Assembly (NCBI GenBank): GCA_035533615.1
Contig: DATLTM010000011.1
Span: 1 to 14,144, forward strand
Length of the DNA: 14,144 nucleotides
Source: C7867-001 sp035533615
GTDB taxonomy: Bacteria > Patescibacteriota > Minisyncoccia > Phycocordibacterales > Phycocordibacteraceae
Reading direction: 5' to 3'
The position numbers and the translations under genes are program-made. Of the stretch, positions 1 through 8,260 are shown in pieces (position 1 is the first letter of the stretch; every line of letters starts with the position of its first letter). The notes under the pieces are model-generated. The model was not told where the DNA came from. It searched no databases and was given only the letters and a program-made list of their open reading frames with translations.

Positions 1-993
1 AAGCCGTGCTGCTTTCACGCGTAGTCCGGCGCGAAGCGCGAGTGCCGCCGATCGGGCGGTTGCAGAGAAGCCGGCCTGATCGGCGTCAAGCACAAGCATC
101 AGATTTTCTCCGTACCGTTTTATGAGGCCGAGATGGCGCTCGGTGAGCGCGGTACCGGACAGTGCCACGGCGTTTTGGAAACCAGCCTGATGGGCATGCA
201 GTACGTCCATCTGCCCTTCAACGAGCATCGCGAATCCGCGCGTGCGTACCGCGTCCTTTGCAGCGTCCATGCCGAAGAGGATTTCGGACTTACGGTACAA
301 ATCCGTTTCAGGAGAGTTGAGATATTTCGCGAGGTCGTCCTCCGCAAGAGCACGGCCAGTAAAAGCGACGACACGGCCGGCGAGGTCGCGTATCGGGAAC
401 ATCAGTCGATTGCGGAAGCGATCGTAATAGGTGCCCGGTTTTCCGTCGGCCTCCTTAATCAACCCGGCGGCAAGCAATTCTCCGACAGCGAACCCTTCAG
501 CGGTGAGCGCTTCAAGGAGTGCGCGCCACGCATCCGGCGCGTAACCGAGGCGCCAGGTAAGAATCGTCTCGTCCGCAAGACCACGCTTCTTCGCGTATTT
601 TTCGGCGGGACTGCTGGCATATTTACCCGCATACCATTCGCTCGCGCGACTCATCAGAGCATGCAGCCGCTCCTTTTTTGACGCGTCTTCGCGATTTGTG
701 CCGCCGGAATACTCAATCGTGACTCCCGCCTTCTCGGCGAGGATTTTCAAAGCTCCCTTGAAATCGACACCCTCGATCTTTTCAATGAATGAGAACCCGT
801 CGCCGCCCAGACCGCAGCCGAAACAGTGCCACGTCCCGCGCTCGGGACTCACGTGGAAGGACGGCGTCTTCTCCTTGTGGAACGGGCAGAGTCCGCGGAG
901 CGATCTCCCCGCACGCACGAGCTTCACATACGGATGTACAATCTCGACGATGGAGAGACGGTCTTTGATTTCGGCGACCGTGTCTCGCGCCAT
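1..993 (-). CDS. dnaG: DNA primase DnaG (partial, N-terminal 331 residues)
   Basis: DnaG synthesises the RNA primers that DNA polymerase extends at the replication fork. The frame is open from the ATG at 993 down to base 1, so the 3' part (the rest of TOPRIM and the helicase-binding C-terminal domain) lies outside the window. Residues 36-60 form the CHC2 zinc finger (C36, H39, C57, C60). The RNA polymerase-like catalytic core follows, with the family motif KYLNSPET at 223-230. The TOPRIM domain shows the acidic residue E259 (in LVEGQMD) and the DxD pair D303/D305 (in LVLDADQAG), the expected metal ligands. The start is ATG, three bases after the rpoC stop, with no visible Shine-Dalgarno motif, which suggests coupling to or reinitiation after rpoC. 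The position behind rpoC is unlike the classical rpsU-dnaG-rpoD order. A sigma factor gene may follow outside the window, but this cannot be seen. Confidence 0.96.
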   Translation of the reverse strand, partial: MARDTVAEIKDRLSIVEIVHPYVKLVRAGRSLRGLCPFHKEKTPSFHVSPERGTWHCFGCGLGGDGFSFIEKIEGVDFKGALKILAEKAGVTIEYSGGTNREDASKKERLHALMSRASEWYAGKYASSPAEKYAKKRGLADETILTWRLGYAPDAWRALLEALTAEGFAVGELLAAGLIKEADGKPGTYYDRFRNRLMFPIRDLAGRVVAFTGRALAEDDLAKYLNSPETDLYRKSEILFGMDAAKDAVRTRGFAMLVEGQMDVLHAHQAGFQNAVALSGTALTERHLGLIKRYGENLMLVLDADQAGFSATARSAALALRAGLRVKAARL

Positions 994-996
994 GAG

Positions 997-3900
997 TTAG
1001 AGCGCGCGGGTTTGGCGCGGAGTAAACGAGACCGTGCGCGACTCGGAATATGACGGTGCGGGATGTTCGGCCTGAAGTTTCTTGATACTCGCGTGCTTTT
1101 TGCTTCCCGTAAAGCCGGTACCGGAGGGAATGAGGCGACCGAGAATGACGTTCTCTTTGAGACCGCGAAGGCGGTCAACCGAGCCGCGGAGCGCGGCGTT
1201 GATAAGGATCTTCGTCGTCTGCTCGAAGGACGCCGCCGAGAGGAACGAACGGCGCGAGAGCGCACTTTCCTTAATGCCGAGCACGATCTCGTGCGATGTT
1301 GGCGCGATCTTTCCCGCATCTTCCATTTCCTTGACCGATTTTACGAACTCCCAATCCTCAACGACATCGCCAACCGAGTAATCGGTATCGCCTGCATCGG
1401 TTATCTTCACGCGCGAGAACATCTGCTTCACGACGACTTCCAGATGCTTGCGCGAGACCGGTGCCCCTTGAAGTTCATAAATCTTTGAAGCTTCGACGAT
1501 GATATATTCCTGCACCATCGCGCGGCCTGCATACTCGAACAGATCGTCAAGGTCGGCGGAACCGTCCGTGAGAATCTGTCCCTTCAGGACGGAATCGCCC
1601 TCTTTGACAAGCGGGATGCGCGGATACGGTGCAAGATATTCGTAAGACGAACCATCTTTTTTCCCTTGTCCTGCCGACGGCGCGATAACGATGATCTTTT
1701 CGCGCCCTTCTTCTTTAATTTCGGCAACGAGGCCGTCACATTTTGAAATGACAGCCGGGTTTTTCGGCGAACGTTTCTCGAAGACCTCCTCCACGCGTGG
1801 CAAGCCGCTTGTGATGTCGCCGCCAATCGAAGCAACGCCGCCTTGATGGAAGGTACGCATGGTGAGCTGGGTTCCCGGCTCACCGATTGCCTGTGCTGCG
1901 ACCGTACCGACCGCTTCGCCGAGATCAACAATCTCCTGCGTCGTGAGGTCCATACCGTAGCAGGTCTGACAGACGCCATAGCGCGTCTCGCACGACATCG
2001 GTGAACGCGCAACGACGGACGCGATCGTCGAAGAGGCGAGCGCTTCGGCATCGAGCGTAGAGAGGTAATGCCCTTTTTTGAAGAGGGTGACGTCATCGGC
2101 ATCCTTGGCGTCTTCCGCGAGCACACGGCCGCGCAGGGCTTCGGCATAATTGATCTGGATGCCGGAGGCGCTCACGCGATTGATCTTCACGCCTCGATTT
2201 GTGCCGCAATCCTTCTCGGTTACGATTGAGTCCTGTGCAACATCGAAGAGGCGGCGGGTGAGGTAGCCTGCCTTAGCGGTGCCAAGCGCAGTGTCGGTGA
2301 GGCCTTTTCGTGCACCGTGCGTACTCATGAAGTATTCGATCGGGTTCAATCCCTCTATCATCGAAGAGATGATGGGGACTTCTATCGTCTCACCTGCCGT
2401 GTTCTGGATGAGCCCTTTCATACCAGCCATCTGGGTCAGATTGCCGAGCGTTCCGCGCGCGCCGGACTTCACCATGTCGGCGACGGAACCCATCGGATCG
2501 AGCTCGTGCGCGACCTGCTCCTCAACTTGCTGCTTCGCACCCTGCCAGATCTCGATAGCCATGCGACGCTTCTCTTCACCTGAGAGAAGGCCGTTTTGAT
2601 AATCATCCTGTATCTTGACTACCTTCGCGGCTGCCTCCGCGACGATGTGCGTCTTCTCTTTTGGCACGGAAACATCGTTAATCGCCCAGGAAATACCCGA
2701 GCGTGTCGCGTAATCGAAGCCGAAACTCTTCACCTTGTTCACGATGTCTGGTACCGCATCGAGCCCGTAACGGCTAATACAGTCGGTAACGATGCGCGCA
2801 AGCACTTTCTTCGTTATGGTTTCGTTGACAAACGGATAATCGGCCGGAAGCACGGTATTGAAGAGGAGCCGACCGACCGTCGTCTCAAACGGATGATCCC
2901 CGAATGGCTCGTATTTCTTTTTCCCTTCAACCGATAGCACCTTGATATTGGCGCGCAGATCGATTGCATCGTATTCTGACGCGAGAATGGCAGCGTTAGG
3001 CGACGCGAAATATTCTCCCTCGCCCTTCGCCTTGTCCACCGCCTTCGTGAGCCAGTAGACACCGAGAATGATATCGAGAGGCTTGCCGGTGAGCACGATC
3101 ATGTCACCCGAGCCAGGTTTGAGAATATTCTTGTTCGCACTCATGATATTCGCCGCTTCCCACTGCGCTTCCTCAGACAGCGGCACGTGCACAGCCATTT
3201 GGTCGCCGTCGAAATCTGCGTTAAAAGCGTTACAGACAAGCGGGTGCAGCTGGATAGCGTCACCTTCAATGAGACGCGGACGGAAGGCCTGTATGCCTTG
3301 GCGGTGAAGGGTCGGTGCACGGTTCAAAAGCACGTATTTACCTTTGATGGTCTCTTCGAGGATTTCCCATACTTCAGCAACACCGTCCTCAATGAGACGT
3401 CCTGCACCGCGGATGTTGAAGGCAAGTTCACGCGCGAGAAGTCCGCTGATGACGAAGGGGCGGAAAAGTTCAAGTGCCATATGCTTCGGGAGGCCGCATT
3501 CGTCAAGCTCAAGGTCGGGGCCGACAACGATGACCGAACGACCCGAATAATCAACACGCTTACCGAGCAGGTTCTGGCGGAAGTAACCCTGCTTGCCCTT
3601 CAGGTAATCGGCCAAACTTTTGAGTGGGCGACGCTGTGCCATCGTCATCGCACCGGCGGAGGCACCGCTCTTGCGGATGGAATTGTCGAGAAGCGCATCA
3701 ACCGCTTCCTGTAGGATGCGCTTTTCATTGCGCAAGATGACTTCCGGCGCATGGATATCAATAAGCTTTTTGAGACGGTTATTGCGGTTAATGACACGAC
3801 GATAGAGGTCATTCACATCGCTTGTTGCATGGCGGCCGCCTTCAAGCGCGACCATGGGGCGAAGCGCCGGAGGGATGACGGGAATACGCGTGAGGAAGAG

Positions 3901-4719
3901 CCACTCGGGGCGAATGTCCGAAGCAATGAGACCCGCTATGAGCGAAAGACGCTTAGCAAGCTTCTCGCGTTCGGCGGCGCCGGCGTGCTGATAGCGCGCG
4001 GAGAGCGTCTTCTCGAGTTCCTTGAGGTCGAGTTTGCAAAAAATATCGTAGATGGCCTCGGCGCCTATTCTTGCTTCAAAGAGGCCGCCATACTTCACCG
4101 AGAAACGGTGATACTCGAGCTCGTCGAGGACCTTGCCGACAACGACACCCTCGATTTCAGCCTTTGTGAGCGTCATCTTTTCCTTAAGCACGTCGCGTTC
4201 TTTGTCGCTCTCAAGCGATTTGTACTTTGATTTATATTCGCTCTCGAGTTCGGTGAGAAGACGTTTCTTCTCCTCCTCGGCGATCTTGGTAACGATGTAG
4301 CCCGCGAAGTAAACGACTTTCTCAATATCCGTTGCCGAAGCGCCGAGGAGAAGCGCCATGCGGGACGGCACGGAACGCAGGAACCAGATGTGCGCGACCG
4401 GCGTACAGAGCTCGATGTGGCCCATGCGTTCGCGGCGAACAATCGAGCGGGTAATTTCGACACCGCATTTGTCGCAAACGATACCTTTGTAGCGGATGCC
4501 CTTGTACTTGCCGCAGTAGCACTCGTAATCTTTTTCTGGACCGAAGATTTTTTCGTCGAAAAGCCCATGCTTCTCAGAGCGCTGGGTGCGGTAGTTGATA
4601 GTCTCCGGCTTGGTGACTTCGCCGCTTGACCACGCGAGAATGCGCTCGGGCGAAGCGAGTGTGAGCCGAAGCCCGTTCCAGGTGTCACGCGGGGGAAGTT
4701 TGCGGGGAGTGAATGCCAT
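997..4719 (-). CDS. rpoC: DNA-directed RNA polymerase subunit beta'
   Basis: The beta' subunit carries the catalytic magnesium site of RNA polymerase. Numbering from the ATG at 4719 (1240 residues): zinc site 1 is C67, C69, C82, C85. The active-site motif NADFDGDQ holds D502, D504 and D506. Zinc site 2 is C838, C910, C917, C920. The trigger-loop region (LTMRTFHQGGVAS, near 952-964) runs straight into GGDITSGLPRVEEVFE, so the large insertion of E. coli beta' is absent. The C terminus continues about 25-30 residues past the GRLIPSGTGF motif as a basic tail. The start is uncertain. A GTG at 4755 overlaps the rpoB stop as GTGA and would add 12 residues, but those codons are very AT-rich and unlike the gene body, and the ATG at 4719 gives the usual distance to the LASPE motif. 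Neither start has a well-spaced Shine-Dalgarno motif. It is the second gene of the rpoB-rpoC-dnaG unit. Confidence 0.97.
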   Translation of the reverse strand: MAFTPRKLPPRDTWNGLRLTLASPERILAWSSGEVTKPETINYRTQRSEKHGLFDEKIFGPEKDYECYCGKYKGIRYKGIVCDKCGVEITRSIVRRERMGHIELCTPVAHIWFLRSVPSRMALLLGASATDIEKVVYFAGYIVTKIAEEEKKRLLTELESEYKSKYKSLESDKERDVLKEKMTLTKAEIEGVVVGKVLDELEYHRFSVKYGGLFEARIGAEAIYDIFCKLDLKELEKTLSARYQHAGAAEREKLAKRLSLIAGLIASDIRPEWLFLTRIPVIPPALRPMVALEGGRHATSDVNDLYRRVINRNNRLKKLIDIHAPEVILRNEKRILQEAVDALLDNSIRKSGASAGAMTMAQRRPLKSLADYLKGKQGYFRQNLLGKRVDYSGRSVIVVGPDLELDECGLPKHMALELFRPFVISGLLARELAFNIRGAGRLIEDGVAEVWEILEETIKGKYVLLNRAPTLHRQGIQAFRPRLIEGDAIQLHPLVCNAFNADFDGDQMAVHVPLSEEAQWEAANIMSANKNILKPGSGDMIVLTGKPLDIILGVYWLTKAVDKAKGEGEYFASPNAAILASEYDAIDLRANIKVLSVEGKKKYEPFGDHPFETTVGRLLFNTVLPADYPFVNETITKKVLARIVTDCISRYGLDAVPDIVNKVKSFGFDYATRSGISWAINDVSVPKEKTHIVAEAAAKVVKIQDDYQNGLLSGEEKRRMAIEIWQGAKQQVEEQVAHELDPMGSVADMVKSGARGTLGNLTQMAGMKGLIQNTAGETIEVPIISSMIEGLNPIEYFMSTHGARKGLTDTALGTAKAGYLTRRLFDVAQDSIVTEKDCGTNRGVKINRVSASGIQINYAEALRGRVLAEDAKDADDVTLFKKGHYLSTLDAEALASSTIASVVARSPMSCETRYGVCQTCYGMDLTTQEIVDLGEAVGTVAAQAIGEPGTQLTMRTFHQGGVASIGGDITSGLPRVEEVFEKRSPKNPAVISKCDGLVAEIKEEGREKIIVIAPSAGQGKKDGSSYEYLAPYPRIPLVKEGDSVLKGQILTDGSADLDDLFEYAGRAMVQEYIIVEASKIYELQGAPVSRKHLEVVVKQMFSRVKITDAGDTDYSVGDVVEDWEFVKSVKEMEDAGKIAPTSHEIVLGIKESALSRRSFLSAASFEQTTKILINAALRGSVDRLRGLKENVILGRLIPSGTGFTGSKKHASIKKLQAEHPAPSYSESRTVSFTPRQTRAL

Positions 4720-4730
4720 AGTCTTTAAGT

Positions 4731-4751
4731 TTAAATTTTTAAATATTTCAT
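4731..4751 (-). other. Mini-ORF MKYLKI at the rpoB-rpoC junction
   Basis: An ATG at 4751-4749 opens six codons (MKYLKI) ended by TAA at 4733-4731. It is out of frame with rpoC and finishes 11 bases before the preferred rpoC ATG at 4719. It has the best Shine-Dalgarno signal seen in the window: GGAGG at 4761-4757, five bases before the ATG, inside the last codons of rpoB. It may be a leader peptide that lets ribosomes reinitiate on rpoC, or the GGAGG may simply serve the overlapping GTG at 4755, from which it is only one base away. This is inference; the motif and frames are directly visible. Confidence 0.4.
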
Positions 4752-7700
4752 TCACGCCTCCGGTTCCGGCGGGAGATTCAATGGTTCAACATCAAGCGCG
4801 AGACCGCGAATCTGATTGGTAAGAACGGCAAAGGATGCCGGAGTACCCGTGTGACTTATCGGCTCGTTCTTCACGATGGCATCGAAGGCCGCTGAACGGC
4901 CCTGAATGTCGTCTGACTTTATGGTGAGCATCTCGCGGAGCGTATACGCGGCACCGTAACCAAGAAGCGCCCACACTTCCATTTCGCCGAAACGCTGGCC
5001 GCCGTTCTGCGCCTTGCCGCCGAGTGGCTGCTGCGTAATAAGACTGTAAGGACCGATGGAACGCATGTGGATCTTATCTTCCACCATGTGATGCAACTTC
5101 AGGATGTACATGTACCCGACCGCAATCGTCTGTGCAAACGCGTCACCAGTACGACCGTCGTAGAGCTTCATTTTCCCGCTACGGTCGAAGCCAGCCGCTT
5201 CAAGTTCGCCACGGATCTCGTCTGCAGTCGCACCGGCAAACGGTGGCACGATGGCCTGGTACCCGAGCGTATGCGCCGCGAGCCCGAGGTGCATCTCGAG
5301 GATTTGTCCGAGATTCATGCGAGACGGGACGCCGAGCGGCGTCAGGATGAGGTCAATCGGATTGCCGTCTTTGTCATAGGGCATGTCGGCTACTGGCAGC
5401 ACGCGGCTGATGACGCCCTTGTTGCCGTGGCGACCGGCAAGCTTGTCGCCAACAGAGACGTTCCTCACTTGCGCGACCGTAACAACGATTTTCTTGATGA
5501 TGCCGGTCTCGAGCTGATCGCCTTTTTCGCGGGAAAAGACGCGCACACCGATAACACGACCGCGCTTCCCGCCTTCCATGCGCAGACTCGTGTCCTTCAC
5601 ATCCTTTGCCTTGTCGCCGAAGATACTGCGAAGCAGGCGCTCTTCCGGCGTGAGCTGGGTCTCGCCCTTCGGCGTGACCTTACCAACAAGGATGTCACCT
5701 GGACGTACTTCCGCGCCAATACGGATGACGCCCTCTTCATCAAGGTTCTTAAGACGCATCTCGCCGACATTCGGAATGTCGTGCGTGGTCGTCTCGGGAC
5801 CGAGCTTTGTATCGCGTACGACGCAGTCGAAATCCTCGATATGCACGGTCGTGAACTTTGCCTCTTCTACAAGGCGCTCTGAAATAATGATGGCGTCTTC
5901 ATAATTTGCGCCGTTCCAGCTCATGAATGCGACACGCACGTTTTGCCCGAGCGCGAGCTGGCCATGGTCGGTAGACGAGTTGTCCGCAAGCACGTCCCCT
6001 TTTTTAATCTTGTCGGCAATCGACACCGACGGTCGCTGCATGAACGCCGAGTTTTGGTTGGTCTGTGTGAGTCCCTGCAGGTGATATTCTTTCTTCTTTC
6101 CTTCCTTGTTCTCGATAACGATCTTGCGCGCGTCCACGTGCGTGACCTCTCCTGATTCTGTGGCGAGTACGAGACGGCCTGTAGAACGTGCTGCGTGCGT
6201 CTCGATGCCGGTCGCGACGAGTGGCGCCTCCGGAATGAGAACTGGCGTCGCCTGCTTCTGCATGTTGCTGCCCATCAGGGCGCGATTCGCGTCATCGTGG
6301 TCGACAAACGGAATCATCGAAGTCGCAATGGAGAACATCTGATACGTCGAGGCATCCATAAGTGTTATGGAATCACGCGGGACGATAATCGGATCTCCCT
6401 TGTAACGCGCTTCTACGTGGTCGGGAACAATACGGCTATCATCGTCGAGTTTGGTTGCGCCGTGTGCAATTATTTCGAGCTCTTCGTCGAGCGCATTAAG
6501 ATAAACGATTTCATCCGTCACCTTCCCGTTCTTCACCCGAACATACGGGGTTTCAATGACACCGAAATCGTTTGTGCGCGCGTGGGTAGCCATGTGGAGG
6601 ATAAGACCAATATTTTGGCCTTCCGGCGTATGGATGGGACAGAGACGTCCGTAATGGGAAGGATGCACGTCGCGTACCTCAAAACCAGCACGTTCGCGGG
6701 TAAGACCGCCTGGACCAAGCGCCGAAAACAGGCGCATGTGTTCGAGCTCCGCAAGGATGTTCTGCTGATCCATGAATTGCGAAAGCTGGTTGGCCGTGAA
6801 AAATTCATGCACCGACGCATGGAAGGGGCGCGGATTGACGAGAGCCATTGGGAGTGTGGTCTCGCTCTCAATGGTGCTCATGCGGTCCTGGATATTACGC
6901 TTCATGCGGCTCATGCCGACCCGCATGCGCGCTTGGAGAAGCTCACCGACAAAGCGAACGCGGCGAAATCCGAGGTGGTCGATGTCATCCGGGCGCGCGT
7001 ACGGGTCCGCATTCAGTCTCGTAATTTCTGAAATGATGCGGACGAAGTCCGCGAGGCCGAGCGTCCGCTTCTCAAGCGCCTTCTCAGTAGTCGGAAGACC
7101 GAAGCGGGCATTGAGGCGATGACGGCCAACCTTCCCGAGGTCATAACGCTCGACCGAGAAGAGCGATTGGACGAAGTTCTTCGCGTTTTCGGGAGTGGCG
7201 AGGTCACCGTCACGCATGCGACGGTGAATCTCGATATACGCCTCTTCGACCGATGTCGCTTCATCGTGCGCGAGAGTTGCTTTGATAGCGGAGAGCGCGG
7301 CCTGATCCTTCGCGAAGTGTTTCGTAACCGCCTCACCAAGGCCGCCGCCGAAAACGGTGAGAAGTTGGGTGATAGGGAATTTGCGTTTCCGGTCTATTTT
7401 CACAAAAATAGCGCCGTCGGTTTCCGAGTCAAACTCTATCCACACACCGCGAAGCGGAATAATCTTTGCGCCGAAATACGGCTTGCCGCGGATGAGCTCA
7501 GACACGAAGAAGGCGCCGAAGCTTCTTGCAAGCTGCGGAACAATAGCGCGCTCTACGCCAGAGACGATGAACGAGCCGTGCGGCGTCATAATCGGCATGT
7601 CCGCAAGAAATACCTCCTGCGACCGCTCCGATCCGAATGTTTTGTTGATAAGCTTCACTGTCGCTTTTATCGGTGCCTCGTAGGTGCGCATATTCTCGCG

Positions 7701-7928
7701 CGCGAATTGCTCGTCGTATTTCGGTTCGCCCACCTCAAAATTCTCGAATCGTAATTCAAATTTCTTTCCAGAGTAATCGGAAATTGGAGAGAATTCCTTG
7801 AAAAGTTCTGTGAGACCGTCCACCAGCAACCAGTCGAATGAGCTTCGCTGGTGTCCGACAAGGTCAGGAAACGGTATACGCGGGGCACGAAATGAACCGA
7901 ATGTTTTCTGAATTGAGTTCTTGCGCAT
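4752..7928 (-). CDS. rpoB: DNA-directed RNA polymerase subunit beta
   Basis: The beta subunit forms the other half of the RNA polymerase active-site cleft. Numbering from the ATG at 7928 (1058 residues; E. coli has 1342): the rifampicin region runs from SQFMDQQN (about 383-390) to SALGPGGLTRERAGFEVRD. NYEDAIIIS holds the acidic pair E677/D678. GDKLAGRHGNKG holds the two active-site lysines K829 and K837. The C-terminal signature QPLGGKAQNGGQRFGEMEVW starts near 967. The large insertions of proteobacterial beta are missing. The frame extends upstream to a GTG at 7979 (17 extra residues), but the ATG fits the family N terminus better and the extension uses AGA/ATA codons rare in the body. No Shine-Dalgarno motif precedes either start. 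In the rifampicin pocket, the position of E. coli R529 is leucine. The stop TGA at 4754-4752 lies in the GTGA overlap with the alternative rpoC start. Confidence 0.97.
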   Translation of the reverse strand: MRKNSIQKTFGSFRAPRIPFPDLVGHQRSSFDWLLVDGLTELFKEFSPISDYSGKKFELRFENFEVGEPKYDEQFARENMRTYEAPIKATVKLINKTFGSERSQEVFLADMPIMTPHGSFIVSGVERAIVPQLARSFGAFFVSELIRGKPYFGAKIIPLRGVWIEFDSETDGAIFVKIDRKRKFPITQLLTVFGGGLGEAVTKHFAKDQAALSAIKATLAHDEATSVEEAYIEIHRRMRDGDLATPENAKNFVQSLFSVERYDLGKVGRHRLNARFGLPTTEKALEKRTLGLADFVRIISEITRLNADPYARPDDIDHLGFRRVRFVGELLQARMRVGMSRMKRNIQDRMSTIESETTLPMALVNPRPFHASVHEFFTANQLSQFMDQQNILAELEHMRLFSALGPGGLTRERAGFEVRDVHPSHYGRLCPIHTPEGQNIGLILHMATHARTNDFGVIETPYVRVKNGKVTDEIVYLNALDEELEIIAHGATKLDDDSRIVPDHVEARYKGDPIIVPRDSITLMDASTYQMFSIATSMIPFVDHDDANRALMGSNMQKQATPVLIPEAPLVATGIETHAARSTGRLVLATESGEVTHVDARKIVIENKEGKKKEYHLQGLTQTNQNSAFMQRPSVSIADKIKKGDVLADNSSTDHGQLALGQNVRVAFMSWNGANYEDAIIISERLVEEAKFTTVHIEDFDCVVRDTKLGPETTTHDIPNVGEMRLKNLDEEGVIRIGAEVRPGDILVGKVTPKGETQLTPEERLLRSIFGDKAKDVKDTSLRMEGGKRGRVIGVRVFSREKGDQLETGIIKKIVVTVAQVRNVSVGDKLAGRHGNKGVISRVLPVADMPYDKDGNPIDLILTPLGVPSRMNLGQILEMHLGLAAHTLGYQAIVPPFAGATADEIRGELEAAGFDRSGKMKLYDGRTGDAFAQTIAVGYMYILKLHHMVEDKIHMRSIGPYSLITQQPLGGKAQNGGQRFGEMEVWALLGYGAAYTLREMLTIKSDDIQGRSAAFDAIVKNEPISHTGTPASFAVLTNQIRGLALDVEPLNLPPEPEA
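4757..4761 (-). promoter_or_regulatory. Strong Shine-Dalgarno motif before the rpoB-rpoC junction
   Basis: GGAGG on the minus strand, within the 3' end of rpoB. The spacing is one base to the GTG at 4755, five bases to the out-of-frame ATG at 4751, and 37 bases to the ATG at 4719. It therefore does not settle the rpoC start. It stands out because other starts in the window lack such a motif. Confidence 0.5.
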
Positions 7929-8260
7929 GTGAGGATGGCTGAATCTTGTAAGCTTTATCTGCAGTCTTCTTACCTGCACTCGCCTCGGACAAATCGAGAC
8001 AGAACTCGTTCGTCACCCGGCTTGCTTGATAGTAAGTTTCCTAACTATATAAATGCGAACGCACGGAAATAAATCCGCTTGCGCTTATGCGTTTCTTTCT
8101 GCTCCCATATTAATCTCCCGTGCCCCGCCCTCCATGACTCACTCGTATCTCTACCGTATCACCCCCCGCCTTTTCCCGCAATCCCTGCTGGGGATAAGGG
8201 AAACAACGGGACCTACTCCAGCCCATTCCGACCCAAATAATAAGGTATTGTGTATATTAC
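7929..8260. other. Non-coding region between divergent rpoB and glycosyltransferase gene
   Basis: This stretch of about 330 bases must hold the promoters of both rpoB (leftward) and the glycosyltransferase (rightward). I see no convincing protein gene. On the minus strand a TATATA at 8051-8046 could be a -10 element for rpoB, giving a leader of about 110 bases, but no good -35 sits upstream. On the plus strand TATATT at 8253-8258 is a -10-like element close to the GTG at 8261. If real, it would favour the later ATG at 8336 as the glycosyltransferase start. An interrupted inverted repeat lies at 8172-8203. The part around 8100-8170 is pyrimidine-rich on the plus strand. Confidence 0.5.
8172..8203. 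repeat. Interrupted inverted repeat (hairpin or operator dyad)
   Basis: The outer arms are TTTCCC (8172-8177) and GGGAAA (8198-8203). The inner arms are ATCCC (8181-8185) and GGGAT (8191-8195), around a five-base loop TGCTG. A small internal loop (GCA against AA) separates the two helices, giving 11 paired positions. No T-run follows on either strand, so it is not a classical intrinsic terminator. Its place between two divergent genes suits an operator or a structured 5' leader of the glycosyltransferase. The function is unknown. Confidence 0.5.

Noticed and set aside
5067..7031. Long plus-strand frames opposite rpoB (271 and 278 codons)
   Set aside because: They mirror the codon structure of rpoB on the other strand, with no motifs; the minus-strand RpoB motifs are unmistakable.
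8172..8203. The inverted repeat as an intrinsic terminator
   Set aside because: No T-run follows on either strand and both neighbouring genes start, rather than end, next to this region.
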